From Cynocephalus volans (Eukaryota; Chordata; Mammalia; Dermoptera; Cynocephalidae), in assembly GCF_027409185.1 (NCBI RefSeq), contig NC_084467.1, positions 82,902,501 to 82,966,500 of the forward strand: a stretch of 64,000 nt of DNA. Reading direction: 5' to 3'. Both the position numbers and the translations under genes were made by a program. Below are positions 12,034-24,069 of this stretch, piece after piece. Under the pieces are notes generated by a model. That model was not told the DNA's origin. It searched no databases and saw only the letters and a program-made list of their open reading frames with translations. Numbering within the stretch: position 1 is the first letter of the stretch; each line of letters opens with the position of its first letter.

Positions 12034-12388
12034 TGCAGTGGATTGAATTATGAAAAAATTTAGAAAATTTCACCAGCGTGTAGAGGAGGTTGAACGCGGA
12101 GTCAAGGTACCTGATCCACCAGCTTTGAGATTTAATGCCTGCCCTGCTGGGTTTCAGACTTGTTTGGGACCTGTTTCTCATTTCTTTTGGCCTATTTCTC
12201 CCTTTTGCAAAGGGAATATATACCCTATGTTCATCCCACCATTGTATCTTGGAAGTAGATAACGTATTGATTTCACAGATGGGAATTTGAACTTTGGACT
12301 TTTGAGCTGAAACAAGTTAAGACTTTGGGAATAAAATGAATGTATTCGCATGTTAAAAGACATGAGATTTGGGGGGCCAGGGGTGGAA
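12034..12388 (+). mobile_element. MaLR internal remnant with a stub of 5' LTR
   Basis: Starts with tgcagtggattgaattatg, nearly identical to the first bases of the 3' LTR at 12389, so the first ~20 bp of a 5' LTR survive. It then passes into MaLR internal 3' sequence ending in the polypurine tract ggggggccaggggtgg just before the 3' LTR. The element shares the flanking ATACA duplication (12029-12033 and 12819-12823), so this is one insertion with a large internal deletion. Confidence 0.75.
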
Positions 12389-12818
12389 TGTAGTGGATTG
12401 AATTATGTCCCCCCCAAACTCATTGAAATTTGAATTGTGTCCCTCAAGTTTTATGTATTAGAAACTTAGCCCCCACTGTGACTATTAAGAGGGTGGGAAG
12501 TCCTATTATGGTAATTGAAAGGCAGAGCCTTGAAGAGGTGATTGGATTGTAGGACCGTGCAGTAGTGAATGGATTAAAAATGGTGGTCAGGGGCGTGGTT
12601 CTGAAGGCTTTAAAAGAAGAGGAGAGTCTGTCTTTCTTTCTCTGCTCTCTCTCTGCTTCCACCATCTTGCAATGTGAGACCTCTGGGTCACTGTTGCCAC
12701 CACCACATGGACTTTGGACTTCTCAGCCTCAGAAACTGTAAGCCATAAATTTTATTTTTCTTTATAAAATGCCCTGTTCCATGTATTTTGTTATAAGCAA
12801 CACAAATGGACTAATACA
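12389..12818 (+). mobile_element. MaLR (MLT1/MST-like) 3' LTR
   Basis: TG...CA borders are present, with the actaataca end typical of MaLR LTRs and the aattgtgtccctcaag-type head. A 5-bp ATACA follows at 12819-12823 and matches the copy at 12029-12033. Confidence 0.85.
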
Positions 12819-12834
12819 ATACATGTATTCAGGA

Positions 12835-12938
12835 AGAGAAAGAGGAGGAGGAGGAAAAGATAGGCAAGAAGAGGGAGAAGGGGGAAGATGAGAGGGAGGT
12901 TGAAGAAAAGTATGCACACACACACTCACACACAAAGG

Positions 12939-12976
<38 letters not shown>

Positions 12977-12980
12977 CACA
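12835..12980. repeat. GA-rich purine tract and (CA)n microsatellite
   Basis: A strand-asymmetric purine run (about 12835-12908) abuts alternating CA repeats (about 12913-12978). Confidence 0.9.
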
Positions 12981-13059
12981 GTTAATCAAATTCACTTGAA
13001 TGTATATATTGAATAATAGTTTAAGTTGAAGAAAGACGGGCATATCTAGGTTGACATTA

Positions 13060-14410
13060 TCTTAATCAACCAGGAGACTCCTTATAACATCTGTGTCTGA
13101 CAGAGATTTTTCCAATACTACTGGGCATATAAAGACATAAGACCCAAGTGGTAGGGCATCTTGCCCTGAAGCCTGAAAATGCAGAGCCTTTTCTTGCTCT
13201 GGATACCACTCAAAAACTGGGTGCCTAATGTGCTGTTTGCTTAAAACGTCAGACAAGTATGCTCAAACATGGTACAGGTTGCCTCCAAAATCCAAAGAGG
13301 CCTTTTCTTTGTAATGGGAGATGCCAGATATAGCAACTGGCTTCTAACTTTTAGAGTGGATATCTTAACATGCCTCAACTGAAGTTTTCCCGGAATTTAT
13401 CTTCTATCCTTTAGCATACATGTGTTTTACTAAGGCATTCAGGGTGCTTGCTACTTCCTGTTTACCAGGTACAGTTAGCATAATGTAACCAATATAATGG
13501 AACTGTGTGATAATCTGTGAGATATTAAAATAATCATTTTCCTTTGTATTCTCTTATGACAGAAGACAGGAGAGTTGACATACCCCTGAAATAAGACAAT
13601 GATAGTGTACTGTGCTCCCTGCCATATAAAGGTAAACTGCTTCTGATTACTTTTGCTAATAGAAACTGAAAAAAAGCATTTCTAGGTCACTATCTGCCTA
13701 TAAGGTGCCAGACTACAAATGACATCATTACCTAATTAGGCTTTTAAAAATCCACATTCATTCACCAAGACCAGTTTGGCTTTTGTCACTAGCCAAATGA
13801 ACAAGTTAGTGGGAAAGTTTAGCTATGGGTAGGCTTCTAATTCAGGGGGAGTCTGATTCCCTCAGAGGAGGGGGGAGGCAAGGGAGGCTCAGGGGATAAA
13901 GTTCTCAGCCCCATCACTTTTGCTCAGATGTCTCCACCACATGTCTTAGGTTCCTACTCCTTTCTTATCAATGCCTTAACTTAGCATAAGAGACCTAAAG
14001 GTGTTGTGCATTTAGCTGACACTGTTACTCCGCAACCCTTGAAATTAGGCTCTGTATTTAATTCTCAACCACATCTGCCCTGTGCCTATAGGATCTAAGG
14101 GACTCCTTTAAAAATGTGATAGACATCTTCTGATTTTCTGCCAGTGCCCTGAGTTGGGCATTCAGTGCTTTAAATTTGTCCCTTTCTCTACCTATGCTCT
14201 CCAGGGTTATGAGAAACGGACATTCCTAGCCACGCAATCTTTAAACTAACCATTGTTGCCATAACTAATAAATGCCATGGCCACCTTCCAGCGCCTTGCT
14301 TTTCATCCACATTCCATCCCATACTGTGAATAGTCCATGTCCCAATGTGCCCCCTAGCAAGAAGGTTATCTACGTGTTCTGTTTCCTGGAGTCATCCTAA
14401 TCCCTTTTTA
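13060..14410 (-). mobile_element. ERVL pol/gag fossil, minus strand
   Basis: On the minus strand, 13760 to 13060 encodes, across many stops and shifts, the reverse-transcriptase core and its C-terminal connection of an ERVL-class element. The 64-codon frame at 13062-13256 retains a recognisable PEQEKAL segment followed by ALPLGSY. 14410-13860 looks like gag. The short distance between them implies an internal deletion. No LTRs are attached and it is not coding-competent. Confidence 0.65.
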
Positions 14411-14419
14411 ATTGCTCTA

Positions 14420-15560
14420 TCAATCAGGAGCCTGGCAGGAAAGAGATGGAACTCATACAAGGGTGATTAAAGAAAGTTTAATGGCAGTACTACTTACAGA
14501 CATGTGATAAGTTATAGGGAAACCATAAGAGATGGTGGAGAACCACAGTGCTAGCAAGAGCAGAAAGCCATTACCATTTCTAAACTGGAAAGGGCAAGGA
14601 GAGGGAGGGGTTACTGAGACCACCAAGAGCTGTAGCAGCAGGAGAGGACTTCCCAGCGGGAACTGTGGCCTTTGGCATTGGAATGTATAACCTGTCACCA
14701 ATCAGGGAGGCAACCAAGGGGATGAGCTCATCAGTCTTTTTGTGTCCTTCCATTTTCCAGTCTCTTGCCAATGCTTCCCATTGGCCAAATCCAATTGGAA
14801 ACATAGTCAATGCTGTTGAAAAAGGTCAGGATCTTGGGGCACAGAGCAGAGTGTTAAAAAGATAGCAAAGGATCTGAAGGAGCAAATAAAGATATCAGCA
14901 TCCACCTTTGTCCTTTATATCCAGAAGAAAAACTTATTTCTCCAGGATAGGGTACACACAGAAAACCCCATCAGTTAGTATAGCATCCTTGGATATTATC
15001 AATCCACCTTCTTACGTGAAACCTAAGACATTAGCCACCAGCAGTGCTCTTTACGTAAGGCTGCAGACCTTTAAAAAAGAAGAAAAAAAAAAAAAAAAAC
15101 CAGTCAATAACATAAAATGTTGCTGCCTTTGTCTCACATGGACAATATCCAGCACAGTACAGTCCTCTGGCTCCTTAGCCTCTATGTGACTCATAACTGG
15201 TGTCCTCTGCTGTGAAGCAATGGAGCTCCCAGCAGGAAAATAGTTGTCAGGTAGAGATGAGGCTAAGAAAGAATTACATAACAAGCTAACAGGGGCAGAA
15301 GGGCTAACCAGGAGCTTCTCAGTTTGGTTGACTTTAGTATCGGGTCCAATTTCAGAGACAACAGTCCTTCTGAGCATGTTCTAGCCTATCTTCAGAGGAA
15401 AGTACCATGTAGCCCCAGAAAAGGTGAGGGGATGATTAGAACTCCAACCTGATAGGCTGGTGCTCAGGGCTGGGTACTAATTTTATCTGGCCACAGTACA
15501 GAAGGTCAAGAACACTAGCTTCTCACAGCAGTGACTAGGCAGGGAGCAGTTCAGTGTTTG
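14420..15560 (-). other. Probable continuation of old retroviral/LTR sequence
   Basis: 14420-14860 reads like an unnamed mammalian repeat. 14870-15400 has minus-strand frames (108 codons at 15051-15377) that may be leftover ERV gag. A poly-A run is at 15083-15100. I cannot name the family, and orientation is inferred from the neighbouring ERVL. Confidence 0.3.
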
Positions 15561-15569
15561 TGTGGCTTC

Positions 15570-16010
15570 CTGTTAATCAACAGATATTGAGCATTACTAT
15601 GTGCCAAGTATTTTCCTGAAAACTGAAGATGCGATGTTAAAAAAGAAAAAGAAAAAAAATCCTTGTCTTTATGGAGCTTAGGTAGAAGTGAGGAAGGTAG
15701 AGTTCAGGTAAATTCATTCAAATAGTTAATTAATTATTATAATACAATGTTCCGTGGAGGAGAATGATGGGGTGATATCAGAGCATACAACAGGGGATGC
15801 TACCTAATCTCGAGAGTCAGGGAGCAGTCGGGAGACAAACATCTCAGCCTCATCAGCCGGCAGGTGTGAGAACAGCAAGCCATTTCCAGATACCACTCCC
15901 GGTCACTGTCCTAGGACAGAGCCACACAGCAGATGGGCATCTAGACGAGACAGAAACTGCATCTGTAGGTGTGAGTGGTTACCTATGGTAGCTTCATTTC
16001 CATTTCTCCT
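15570..16010 (+). repeat. Ancient mammalian repeat (unnamed class)
   Basis: It starts with the common 'attgagcattactatgtgcc' block and continues to 'tggagcttaggtagaagtg'. Similar text recurs near 30560, 49780 and 62930. I recognise the pattern but not the family name. Confidence 0.45.
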
Positions 16011-16250
16011 ATGAGTCTACAATTTCTCTATGTATGTGCCTGTGTTTGTGGCTGTGTGTGTGTGTGGAAAAGAGAAAGAACACTATTATGTTTCTGTCTC
16101 CATTACTATTTCCTTGTTTGCTCCAACCTTTAAACCTGGAAACCAATCCCATTAAAACTGGGTCTCAGGTTCTTGAGGCAAATACTAAACTCTCACATTA
16201 TTTCTGCCTATCCTTTCTCGATTCCAATATCTGCTCAGCTTTTGACACTC
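16011..16250. other. No recognised feature
   Basis: It contains a short GT run near 16050 only. Confidence 0.4.
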
Positions 16251-16254
16251 TTTT

Positions 16255-16450
16255 TTTGTGCTGTGGCTAAGAACTCGAGCTCTGAGGTCATATAGCCCCA
16301 GGTTCCAATCCTAGCTTTCCCAGTTACTAACTGTGTGACCTTGGGCAAGTTCCTTAATGTCTCTTAGCTTCATTTTCCCTAATTATAAAAGGAGCATAAT
16401 AATAGTGCCTATCTCATAGGGCTATTGTGAGAATAAGATGAGAGATACCA
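16255..16450 (+). repeat. MIR SINE
   Basis: Clear MIR: 'ggctaagaactcgagctctg' head, 'ctgtgtgaccttgggcaag' core, then the aaggagcataataatagtgc block. Confidence 0.85.
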
Positions 16451-17229
16451 CTACAAATGGAAGCTCTAATTATTACTTAGTTTCCCCTTTTCACTCCTTG
16501 GATCTGAACAAAATCTCACTATTGAACTTTAACACTCATCACTCACTAGGACACAGGTTACAGTTACTTTTAGGTGTTTCTCACTTACAGCTACTTCACA
16601 CCAATACCTCATCCCCCCTGATTCCCTAGGACACCCTGCGAGGACCAGCCAGAAAGTCAGTGCCCTCCCCCGGGACTGTCGACTCCTCTTCATCCCCCAT
16701 CCCCCCTCCTTCCCCTCTCATCCCATAAACCATTCATAATTTGAATAGAAGATTTTTGTGTGTGTGTTTTATGGAAAAAAATTTATGTAAACTCTTCTTA
16801 ATTTTAAAGTCATATAAATGTAATGTTGCACTTTCTATCTCTTAAAAAAAAAAAAAGAATTGGCATTAAGTGGCTTTGTAGTACTGCTAATGTTTTTCTG
16901 TGAGTCTATAGCATGGATGAGAATGAAATGGTTCCTCAGGCAGGAACTACATGATTTCTTGAGGTTCTTTTAGAGATATGAAAAGCAAGCTAAATGACAA
17001 AATAACAGGTTCTAGTCTCACATGACTTGCAATCCACGTTCCCAGCTTTGTTGATAGGTCTGAGATGGTGTATGGCTAGTATTTCAAGAAAAAAGAGTAT
17101 AGTGGTCTACATTTTTTTATATTTAAAAATATTTTAGGATTTATTTATTTATGCTAGTATCTTACTTGATTTCTGGATCCAACGATAATGCTCCTGATTA
17201 GATACAAATATTTTTTTATTTTACACTAA
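16451..17229. other. No recognised feature; pyrimidine-rich patch
   Basis: A C/T-rich patch lies at about 16660-16720, and the rest is AT-rich. I name no repeat. Confidence 0.4.
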
Positions 17230-18960
17230 GGACATTTTATCATAACATTTTCCTAAACTTCTTATTGTGAAACAATTTTAGATTTACAGACAAGTTGCAA
17301 AGACAGTACACAGAATTCTTGTATACCCTTTTACCCAGTTTCCCTTAATGTTACCACTGTACCTCAGTATGGTGTGTTAATCAAACCTAAGAAATCAACA
17401 TTGATATAACATTGTTAACTAAACTACAGACTTTATTTGAATTTTCCCAGTTTTTCCATTTGTGCTCTTTTTTTGTTCCAGGATTCGGTGGGATTGCATT
17501 TAGTCATCATGACTCCTTAGTCTCCTCCAATCTGTGACAGTTTCTTAGCCTTCCCTTGTTTTTCAAGAACTTGACACTTTTGAAGAGCAATGGTCAGATA
17601 TTTTATGGAAAGTCCCTCAGTTTGTGTTTATCTGATGTTTTCTCATGATTAGAAAGGAGTTACAGATTTTTTTTTGGAAGAATACCATAGAAACAAAGTG
17701 CCCTTCTCATTGCATCAGGGATACATGATATCAACATTTACTAATCAGCTTAATACTGGTGATGTTAACCTCAATCACTCTGTTAAGGTGATGTCTGCCA
17801 GGTTTCTCTACTATAAAATTACTAATTTTTTTCCTTTCCATGCTCTATTCATCAGAAGCAAGTTACCAAGTTTGGTTAACACTTAAGGGCTGGGGAAATA
17901 AATTAAACCTCCTGGAGGGAGAAGTATCAAAGAATTTATGGATATATATTAAAATCGCCAAAGCATTTAATACATATTTTGGGGAGGATATTTTGAGGCT
18001 ATACAACTATTCTGTTTCTCTTTAAAGTTTCACCCACTAATTTAGCATTGATCCCTGAGGCTTACCCACAATAATTATTACTGAAATATTCAAATAGTGA
18101 TTTTTTTATTGCCCTCATTCCTTCTACATTTTATTATTTGGAATTTCAGAATTTTTCCATGAGGAAAGTTTTTCCTTCTTCCCCACTTTATTTATTCAAT
18201 CATTATTTCTATCAATAGGGACTGATAGATATTTATTTTGTTCTTTGGGTTATAATCCAATACTATTGTTATTAATTTTGTTGCTCAAATTGTTCCAGGT
18301 TTGGCCAATGAAAGCTCTTTTTATTTCTATATCATCTATCTATCAATCAACATGAGTTCATTCTGATAGCTTCTGACTCCATTCTAGCACCACAGGATTC
18401 ACTCTAGCCTTCCTTCCCTTGCTTATTTGTAACTTATTGTCTCAGGCAGTGAGAAACATGACTTCCATTACCTACAGTTTACTTAGTTATGTGTTAACCC
18501 TACTATACCTGTAAAGTAGTATCAAAATTGCTAACCTTTCACAATTGCTAACCTGTAATCTTGTGCAAAACACAAGCAAAAGCCAAGTAGAATACAGTGA
18601 TTTCATACAATGATTTTTTGTGTGTCTTTAGTTTTACAGTTTCCAGTAAAAACACTTTTCCAGAATTACTTAGCTCAGCTCCTCCCCTGCCCCCATGCGG
18701 TTGTGGTATACAGTTAGATTCATTTGTCATAGTCTGCATTCCATTTTGGGATTCCCGATGGCCTGATTTATTTTTTAAAATTTGCAAACAGTAACATTTA
18801 CTCTTTGTGGTTTACAGTTCACTGGGTTTTACCAAATACCTGGAGCCATGTACTCACCACAATAGTACTATACAGAACAGTTCTGTCACCCTAAAATTCC
18901 CTTGAGTAGCCCCCTGGAACAAACTCCTTACCTCTGCCCCAACTCCTTATAATAACATTT
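17230..18960 (-). repeat. Old L1 (L1M-type) 3' UTR stretch
   Basis: A long reverse-complement L1M 3' UTR. Visible blocks include 'agatttacagacaagttgca' (17280s), 'ttttgttccaggattcggtg' (17470s) and 'ggttttaccaaatacctgga' (18820s). It may be more than one fragment. Confidence 0.6.
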
Positions 18961-19264
18961 TCAAGCAGTAAAGGATAGGGAATCAACCTGTCTAAAACTT
19001 TCATATTATATAACATTTTGGTATTTTAAAAATGTATAAAAAGAAATACATACACATTTCTGTTTAATGATAGAAAAATGTGTAATATGAAAAGCAAATC
19101 TCCCTCAGCTGTGTTTGCGTGTGGGAAAATGTAAGGGCTCTTCTACTTCTATAACTTTTTATCTTCAGTGGCATGTCCTTGTCTGTCCCGGTTTCCTTTA
19201 AATCTTTAAATCTGGAAGCCTCTCCCAGTAGCCAATGATTCGACGTCTCATTCCCAGAGGTAAC
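18961..19264. other. No recognised feature
   Basis: AT-rich; nothing I can name. Confidence 0.4.
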
Positions 19265-19395
19265 CAGTAATGACTCTTATTTCACATATGAGAAAACTGA
19301 GAGCCAGAGATTAAGGTCACACAGTTATTTATCACAAAGCTTGAGGTGGAACTCAGGCTTAAGACTCCCAGCCCACTGTTCTTTCTACTTTCTGG
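19265..19395 (-). repeat. MIR SINE
   Basis: Reverse-complement MIR with the diagnostic 'atgagaaaactgagagccag' and 'taaggtcacacagttattta' text. Confidence 0.75.
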
Positions 19396-20695
19396 TGTTT
19401 TTGTTCAAGAGCTCAGCTCAATCTGCAACCCAAATATGGGCGGGCGTGAAATGGATAACTTGTAAAACACCCATGAGGCGGTAAGCACACAGCTTTGACC
19501 TCAGCTGCTGAAGCTATAGAGGAAAGAGCATTTGTGAATTGGGGGAGGGTCTCAATCCAGATGATTTTACTTGCCATGTTATGCCATGGGGGGCTATAAA
19601 AAACAACAAACAAACAAACAAACAAAAAAACCTTTCCACTCTAGCTGCAGCAGGAATTTCGTAAGGATTGGTAGAAAAGCTCACATACAAGACCACAATA
19701 CTTTTTTATATGGAAGTCCCTGTTTTGTACACATTTAAGCAGTAGCAAATAGAAGCACAACATTCTAGAACAATAAAAGAATCATTGATATAATACATTC
19801 CCTTGACATTGAGCTTTGAGAACTGAAGAGAATGAGAAACTTTGGAATTTGTATACTAGCTGTGATAACTGGAAGCGCTCAGTACTAGACCAGTGTGGCA
19901 CTCTGAAGCTGACGAGGTTGACGGGAGAATGCACAGAGCCAGCCTGACAGAGGAGGGGGAGCTGCCTCAGGATGGGGCGGGACACCACCCTAGTGCCTCC
20001 TGGCTGAAGTCTTCACAAGCATCTAGAGAAAGAGGGACTGCTGCTAGCTATCAGACTATCGCTGAGAGAACAGTACTTGAAAGTACAAATATTTAAACAT
20101 TACATTGTGCAATTTCATTTTTCTCAGCTAATCCTTTTATTGCTTCAGTAAAATGGAGTCTTCGTGTATTATTTCAGAGAAATACCTGAGCCAAGTGGAA
20201 CCGGCTAACATGTATCATTATAGTCCTGGTGCCCCCCAGCATGGGTAGATGAAGACAACATGCCCAGTACAGAATGGTGCCCATATAGGCCCAAGTCTAT
20301 AGGCACTCCACTCCTTATATGTATGAAACAAAAACCCCAATCAGCAAAATCTAGAAATCCTTCCAAGTGCAGCAATATATGTATCTTTCTGGATTACAAA
20401 CTGGTTAGTTGTGTTTTGAAATTAACTGTACATCTCACAAGGCATTAACTATTCTAAAGGTTGCTTGAGGGACATTTGAGATAAATTATTTTCCTTCTGT
20501 GTTTTTAAATACCCTAGGTCTTCTTAAGATAAATTATTTCCCTTTCATAATTTTAGATACTCCAGGCCTTTCTCAGGACATAATGTTGCAAGTAAATTAT
20601 CTTAACACTGGAACAAATTCCAGAGATTGTTAAGTGGATGCAACTTCTCTATCAACCTGAATTTACCTTAAGATCTTTCCTTTTAAAAAAAATAA
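19396..20695. other. Mostly unique intergenic DNA
   Basis: It has a (CAAA)n run at about 19600-19625. Otherwise no repeat or gene is recognised. Confidence 0.4.
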
Positions 20696-20699
20696 TTAG

Positions 20700-20930
20700 C
20701 TTGTTTGCTCATTCATTCTTTTATTTAGTTGGGGTTGTAATTTACATACTATAAAAAGGCACAGTTCTAAGGTGTTTAGTTTGATGTTTTGACATTTATA
20801 AATACCTAAGTAACCACCACCCTAAACAAAATATAGACCATTTCCATCACCACAGTAAGTTACCTCATGCCACCTTTCAGTGGATTTTACTCCACTCCCA
20901 AATGCAACCCCTTTCTAACTTCTATTGATA
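20700..20930 (-). repeat. Old L1 3' UTR fragment
   Basis: Reverse-complement L1M text: 'ggggttgtaatttacatact', then 'taagtaaccaccaccctaaa', then 'catttccatcaccacagtaa'. Confidence 0.65.
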
Positions 20931-20934
20931 TAGA

Positions 20935-21722
20935 AGTGCTCAGTTTCCCTGGACTTGGGTTTTAGGACACACCTCTGGGGTTTCAAGCCACTTCCCAAGG
21001 TCTCAGACCCCTCTGTTGGATCCTCCCCTAGAGGAAAGCTACTGTTGCCAGTTAGACCTATTTTCAGCACCAACACTGGGAAAATGAGACCACAAGGGGC
21101 TGGCTTATGCAAATCCAGTGGCTGGGCATGCTCAGTAGAGAGGGGTTATATAACCCTGGTGGTTGAATGACCTTCCACTAGAGGTGCTAGAGAGCACAGA
21201 ATATTCTTGAATATGTCTGGTGCATGTGATAGGATTTGACCAATGTACATGTTCCAAGAAGAGACCAAGTGAACAGGTGGAAGACTATGTTGCATAAATG
21301 GGAACTGCCCTCTTAATTGAATATTCATTAGATAATCTATAAAAGCCAAATCCCAGCAGAAGGCAGTGCTGTCGCTCACTCTCCTGGAGCCAGGCCACAC
21401 TCTGCCTGTGGAGTGTGTATTTCTTTCTTTTTGAATCAGACTTACTTTCAGCAAGCAGCTGTTCATTCTCTTGAGCCAGCCTGCGCTCTCTATGTATTTC
21501 TTTACTTTTGTATTAAACTTAGTGTGGGCCCTGCTCAGTCTCTGGAGCTATGCTACACTCTCTCTGTGAAGTCTGTGTCTCTTATTCGTTATGTTAAACC
21601 TGTTCTTACTTTCTACTATGACTCTGCTCTTGAATTCTTTCCTGTGGCAGAGTCAAGAACCTGGTAAGAGGATGGGGTGGGTTTAGGCTGACTATCGGGT
21701 CCCCCCAGACCCTATCTCTGAC
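20935..21722 (+). mobile_element. LTR of an unnamed ERV family, copy 1
   Basis: It has U3-like sequence with a TATA motif (gggttatataaccc at about 21143) and a second ctataaaa at about 21336. An R/U5-like part holds repeated gtgtattt...ttaaac polyadenylation-type motifs, and the end reads cctgtggcagagtcaagaacc. Bases 21205-21650 are collinear with a minus-strand copy at 48790-49325. I saw no target-site duplication. Confidence 0.6.
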
Positions 21723-21724
21723 AT

Positions 21725-22060
21725 CACTATCATACATTTATTCTACCCATACTTGAAGTATAATCAGCTTCATTTGTTTTGGTTTGCTTTCAGTTTATCA
21801 TTTTGTATCTTATTCTTATTGATTGAATTTAATTTTTGAATGTGAGGAATATAAACATGCTTTCAAGAGTCAAAATTATGCAAAAAAATATTCTTAGAGA
21901 GTATTAACCTTTGCATTCCCTCCACTCTATTTCCCCCCAACTCCTGTAGGTCACCAATTTCATTGTTATCTGGCTTTTCCTCTACACCAAGCTAGACTAA
22001 AAACTGAGGAAATCTAGATTCAGAGTTTGTTCTTGACGACTATTTTATACTTAACTCATC
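21725..22060 (-). repeat. Old L1 3' UTR fragment
   Basis: The text 'aaacatgctttcaagagtca' to 'tgtaggtcaccaatttcatt' resembles reverse-complement L1M 3' UTR. It may be the far side of the L1 interrupted by the LTR at 20935. Confidence 0.4.
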
Positions 22061-22069
22061 CATGCCCAT

Positions 22070-22395
22070 AAAGCAATGGTCAGCAAAATATAGCCTATGG
22101 ACCAGGTCTGTCTCAACCCCTGCCTGCAAGCTAAGAATGAATTTTACATTTTTAAATGGTCAATAAAAATAACAACAAAAGAATAATATTTTATGACATA
22201 TAAAAACTAAATGGAATTCGAATTTCAGTGTCCACAAATGAAGTTTACTGGAATATAGCCATGTCCATTCATTTATGTTATTGTCTGTGGTTGCTTTCAT
22301 GTACAAGGAGTTGAATAGTTGTGACAGGGGCTGTCTGGCCTATACAGCCTAAAATATTTACTAATTGGCCCTTTGCAGGAAAAGTTTGCAGACCT
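22070..22395. mobile_element. Non-autonomous hAT (Charlie-type) transposon
   Basis: The left end caatggtcagcaaaatat and the right end aaaagtttgcagaccttg are imperfect inverted repeats of the familiar hAT 'cagtggtcggcaaact' class. The inner text (tttcagtgtccacaaatgaa) also fits. There is no transposase. Confidence 0.75.
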
Positions 22396-22900
22396 TGCCC
22401 TGAAGGAACTCACTGGCTGAAAGTGGCAGAAGTCAAGTAAACAAACCAGTATAGTACAGAGCTATAATTTGTATTGTAAGGGAGAAGAGAGGATTTTATT
22501 GTGACTTGAGGGTAGGGGAAGACAGAGAAAACCTATCAGAGAAAGCACTGACTGAGTAACATATTGAAATAAAATATATCAGGATGAGGTGTGAGATTAA
22601 GGTGGGAAGTTATTACAATCAAAACAAAAGTTGGGCAAAGCCTATCATACTAACACTGTGCATATTAATCGCACATGGCTGGACGAGTAGAAGATGTAGG
22701 CAAGGACTAGGTTGAGAAAATCATTCTTTGATGCTGAGAAGTTTGTGTTTTATTCTTAATGTGACGGAGAGTAGCTGAGGGATTTTAGATGAGAGATTGA
22801 TGATTATATGTGACAATCATATTTGCGTGTCATAAAAGAGCTCTGGTGATGGCAGAAGATATGGATTAGAGAGACTTAAGCCTGGAAGCAGGGAGAGAGC
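22396..22900 (+). repeat. Ancient mammalian repeat (unnamed class)
   Basis: The segments 'aagtcaagtaaacaaaccag' and 'gaagtttgtgttttattctt' belong to a widespread old repeat of the kind also seen at 50640 and 63050. The family is not named. Confidence 0.4.
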
Positions 22901-23405
22901 ACAAAGCTTCCCCCCTAGCACAAGAGTCTGATGAAGGCTGCTGCCACATTCATCTTCAGCTCTCCAGTCCTACACCTTCCCTTTCCCCATACTAATTCCA
23001 TCCATACTAATCTGTTCCTTTTTATAGCTTCTAAAGAATTTTGCCTGTGGTCCTTTTTACACTTGATTATATGCCATCTTATATTTTAACTGTTTTATAT
23101 TTCAGTCTTTTCTCTCTAAGAAGATTAATCAATGATAGATCTTTGATACATTGTATAATATAGGCAACTGAGACCATAGAATATGTATTAATTTAGACCC
23201 ACATTTGTGTTATAAGCCAATTTGCATTTTTCTTATCTCAAAGTTTATTACTACAATATATAGTTATATTGGTGAAGCAACTTATTAAAGATTTTTTAAA
23301 TTATATAAACAAAAATACTAAAGACTCCATTGGCTTGGCCTTTTTGTAGCTTTTTATTTTTATCAAAATCAGATCTTTTTTTGTTTGTGAGTTGCTGTTT
23401 TCCAT
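22901..23405. other. AT-rich DNA, possible L2 remnant
   Basis: The text 'ctttttacacttgattatat' near 23055 hints at an L2 3' end. The rest is unrecognised. Confidence 0.3.
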
Positions 23406-23410
23406 TTTCT

Positions 23411-23515
23411 TTTTTTTTTTTTTTTCGTTCAGCCGGCAAGTACAGGTATCAAACCCCCCTGGACCTTGGTGTTATCAGCACTATACGCTAACCAACTGAG
23501 CTAACTGGCCAGCCC
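23411..23515 (-). mobile_element. Monomeric tRNA-Ile-derived SINE
   Basis: On the minus strand it reads from ggctggccagttagctcagt (box A) through a body like tRNA-Ile (tgctgataacaccaagg) to box B (gggtttgatacc), then an oligo-A tail (poly-T at 23411-23425). It resembles half of the dimeric SINEs and lacks the second unit. It is a plausible ancestral monomer; the tRNA fold is not intact. Confidence 0.8.
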
Positions 23516-23519
23516 TAAC

Positions 23520-24065
23520 TTTTTAATTTAAAACTTTCTGTCATTATTATGATTTTTCTGACACAGCAAATTTTAGAAATTTTCCACTCTGGTGGGTAGC
23601 ACACGGTGGTAGAGAATCCAGAAATCAGACAGTGGCCAATTGTCATACGAGGACAGTGGGGAGTAGGATTTCAGCTTGGGCAGGGTATTGTGCAAAGTTC
23701 TATTTGTAGGAAGGAGGCCTGACAAGGCTCAGTGAAGTATCCAGTCCCGGCTAGGTTCAGGGCAGCACTTGAGTCCTAAAAGAAGGATGGTGTTATTGGG
23801 CTGAACGACTAGTCAAACTGTCTTATCCAGGCCTCTGAGCTGTGTCTAGTTGCTAGATCCCATCTACAGGTGGGACTGAGCATTGAGCAACTGGATAGGA
23901 CATCAACACTGTAGCTGCAATTTGCTTTGTACCTGCAGGATTTTACAAATGAATGGAACTGAGCATGCCAGTGTGGGACACAGTGGACCAGAGAAGCAAA
24001 GTTAATGTAAATACAAAAGTAAATGTATGTAGTCAGAAGCTTGCCTCCTTGCAACTCCCTAGCCT
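23520..24065. other. No recognised feature
   Basis: Moderate GC; the minus-strand frame of 81 codons at 23809-24054 shows no domain. Confidence 0.4.
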
Positions 24066-24069
24066 GGAT

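Noticed and set aside
23411..23515. A functional tRNA-Ile gene
   Set aside because: The body is tRNA-like but the acceptor stem does not pair, box B is altered, and an oligo-A tail follows, as in a SINE.
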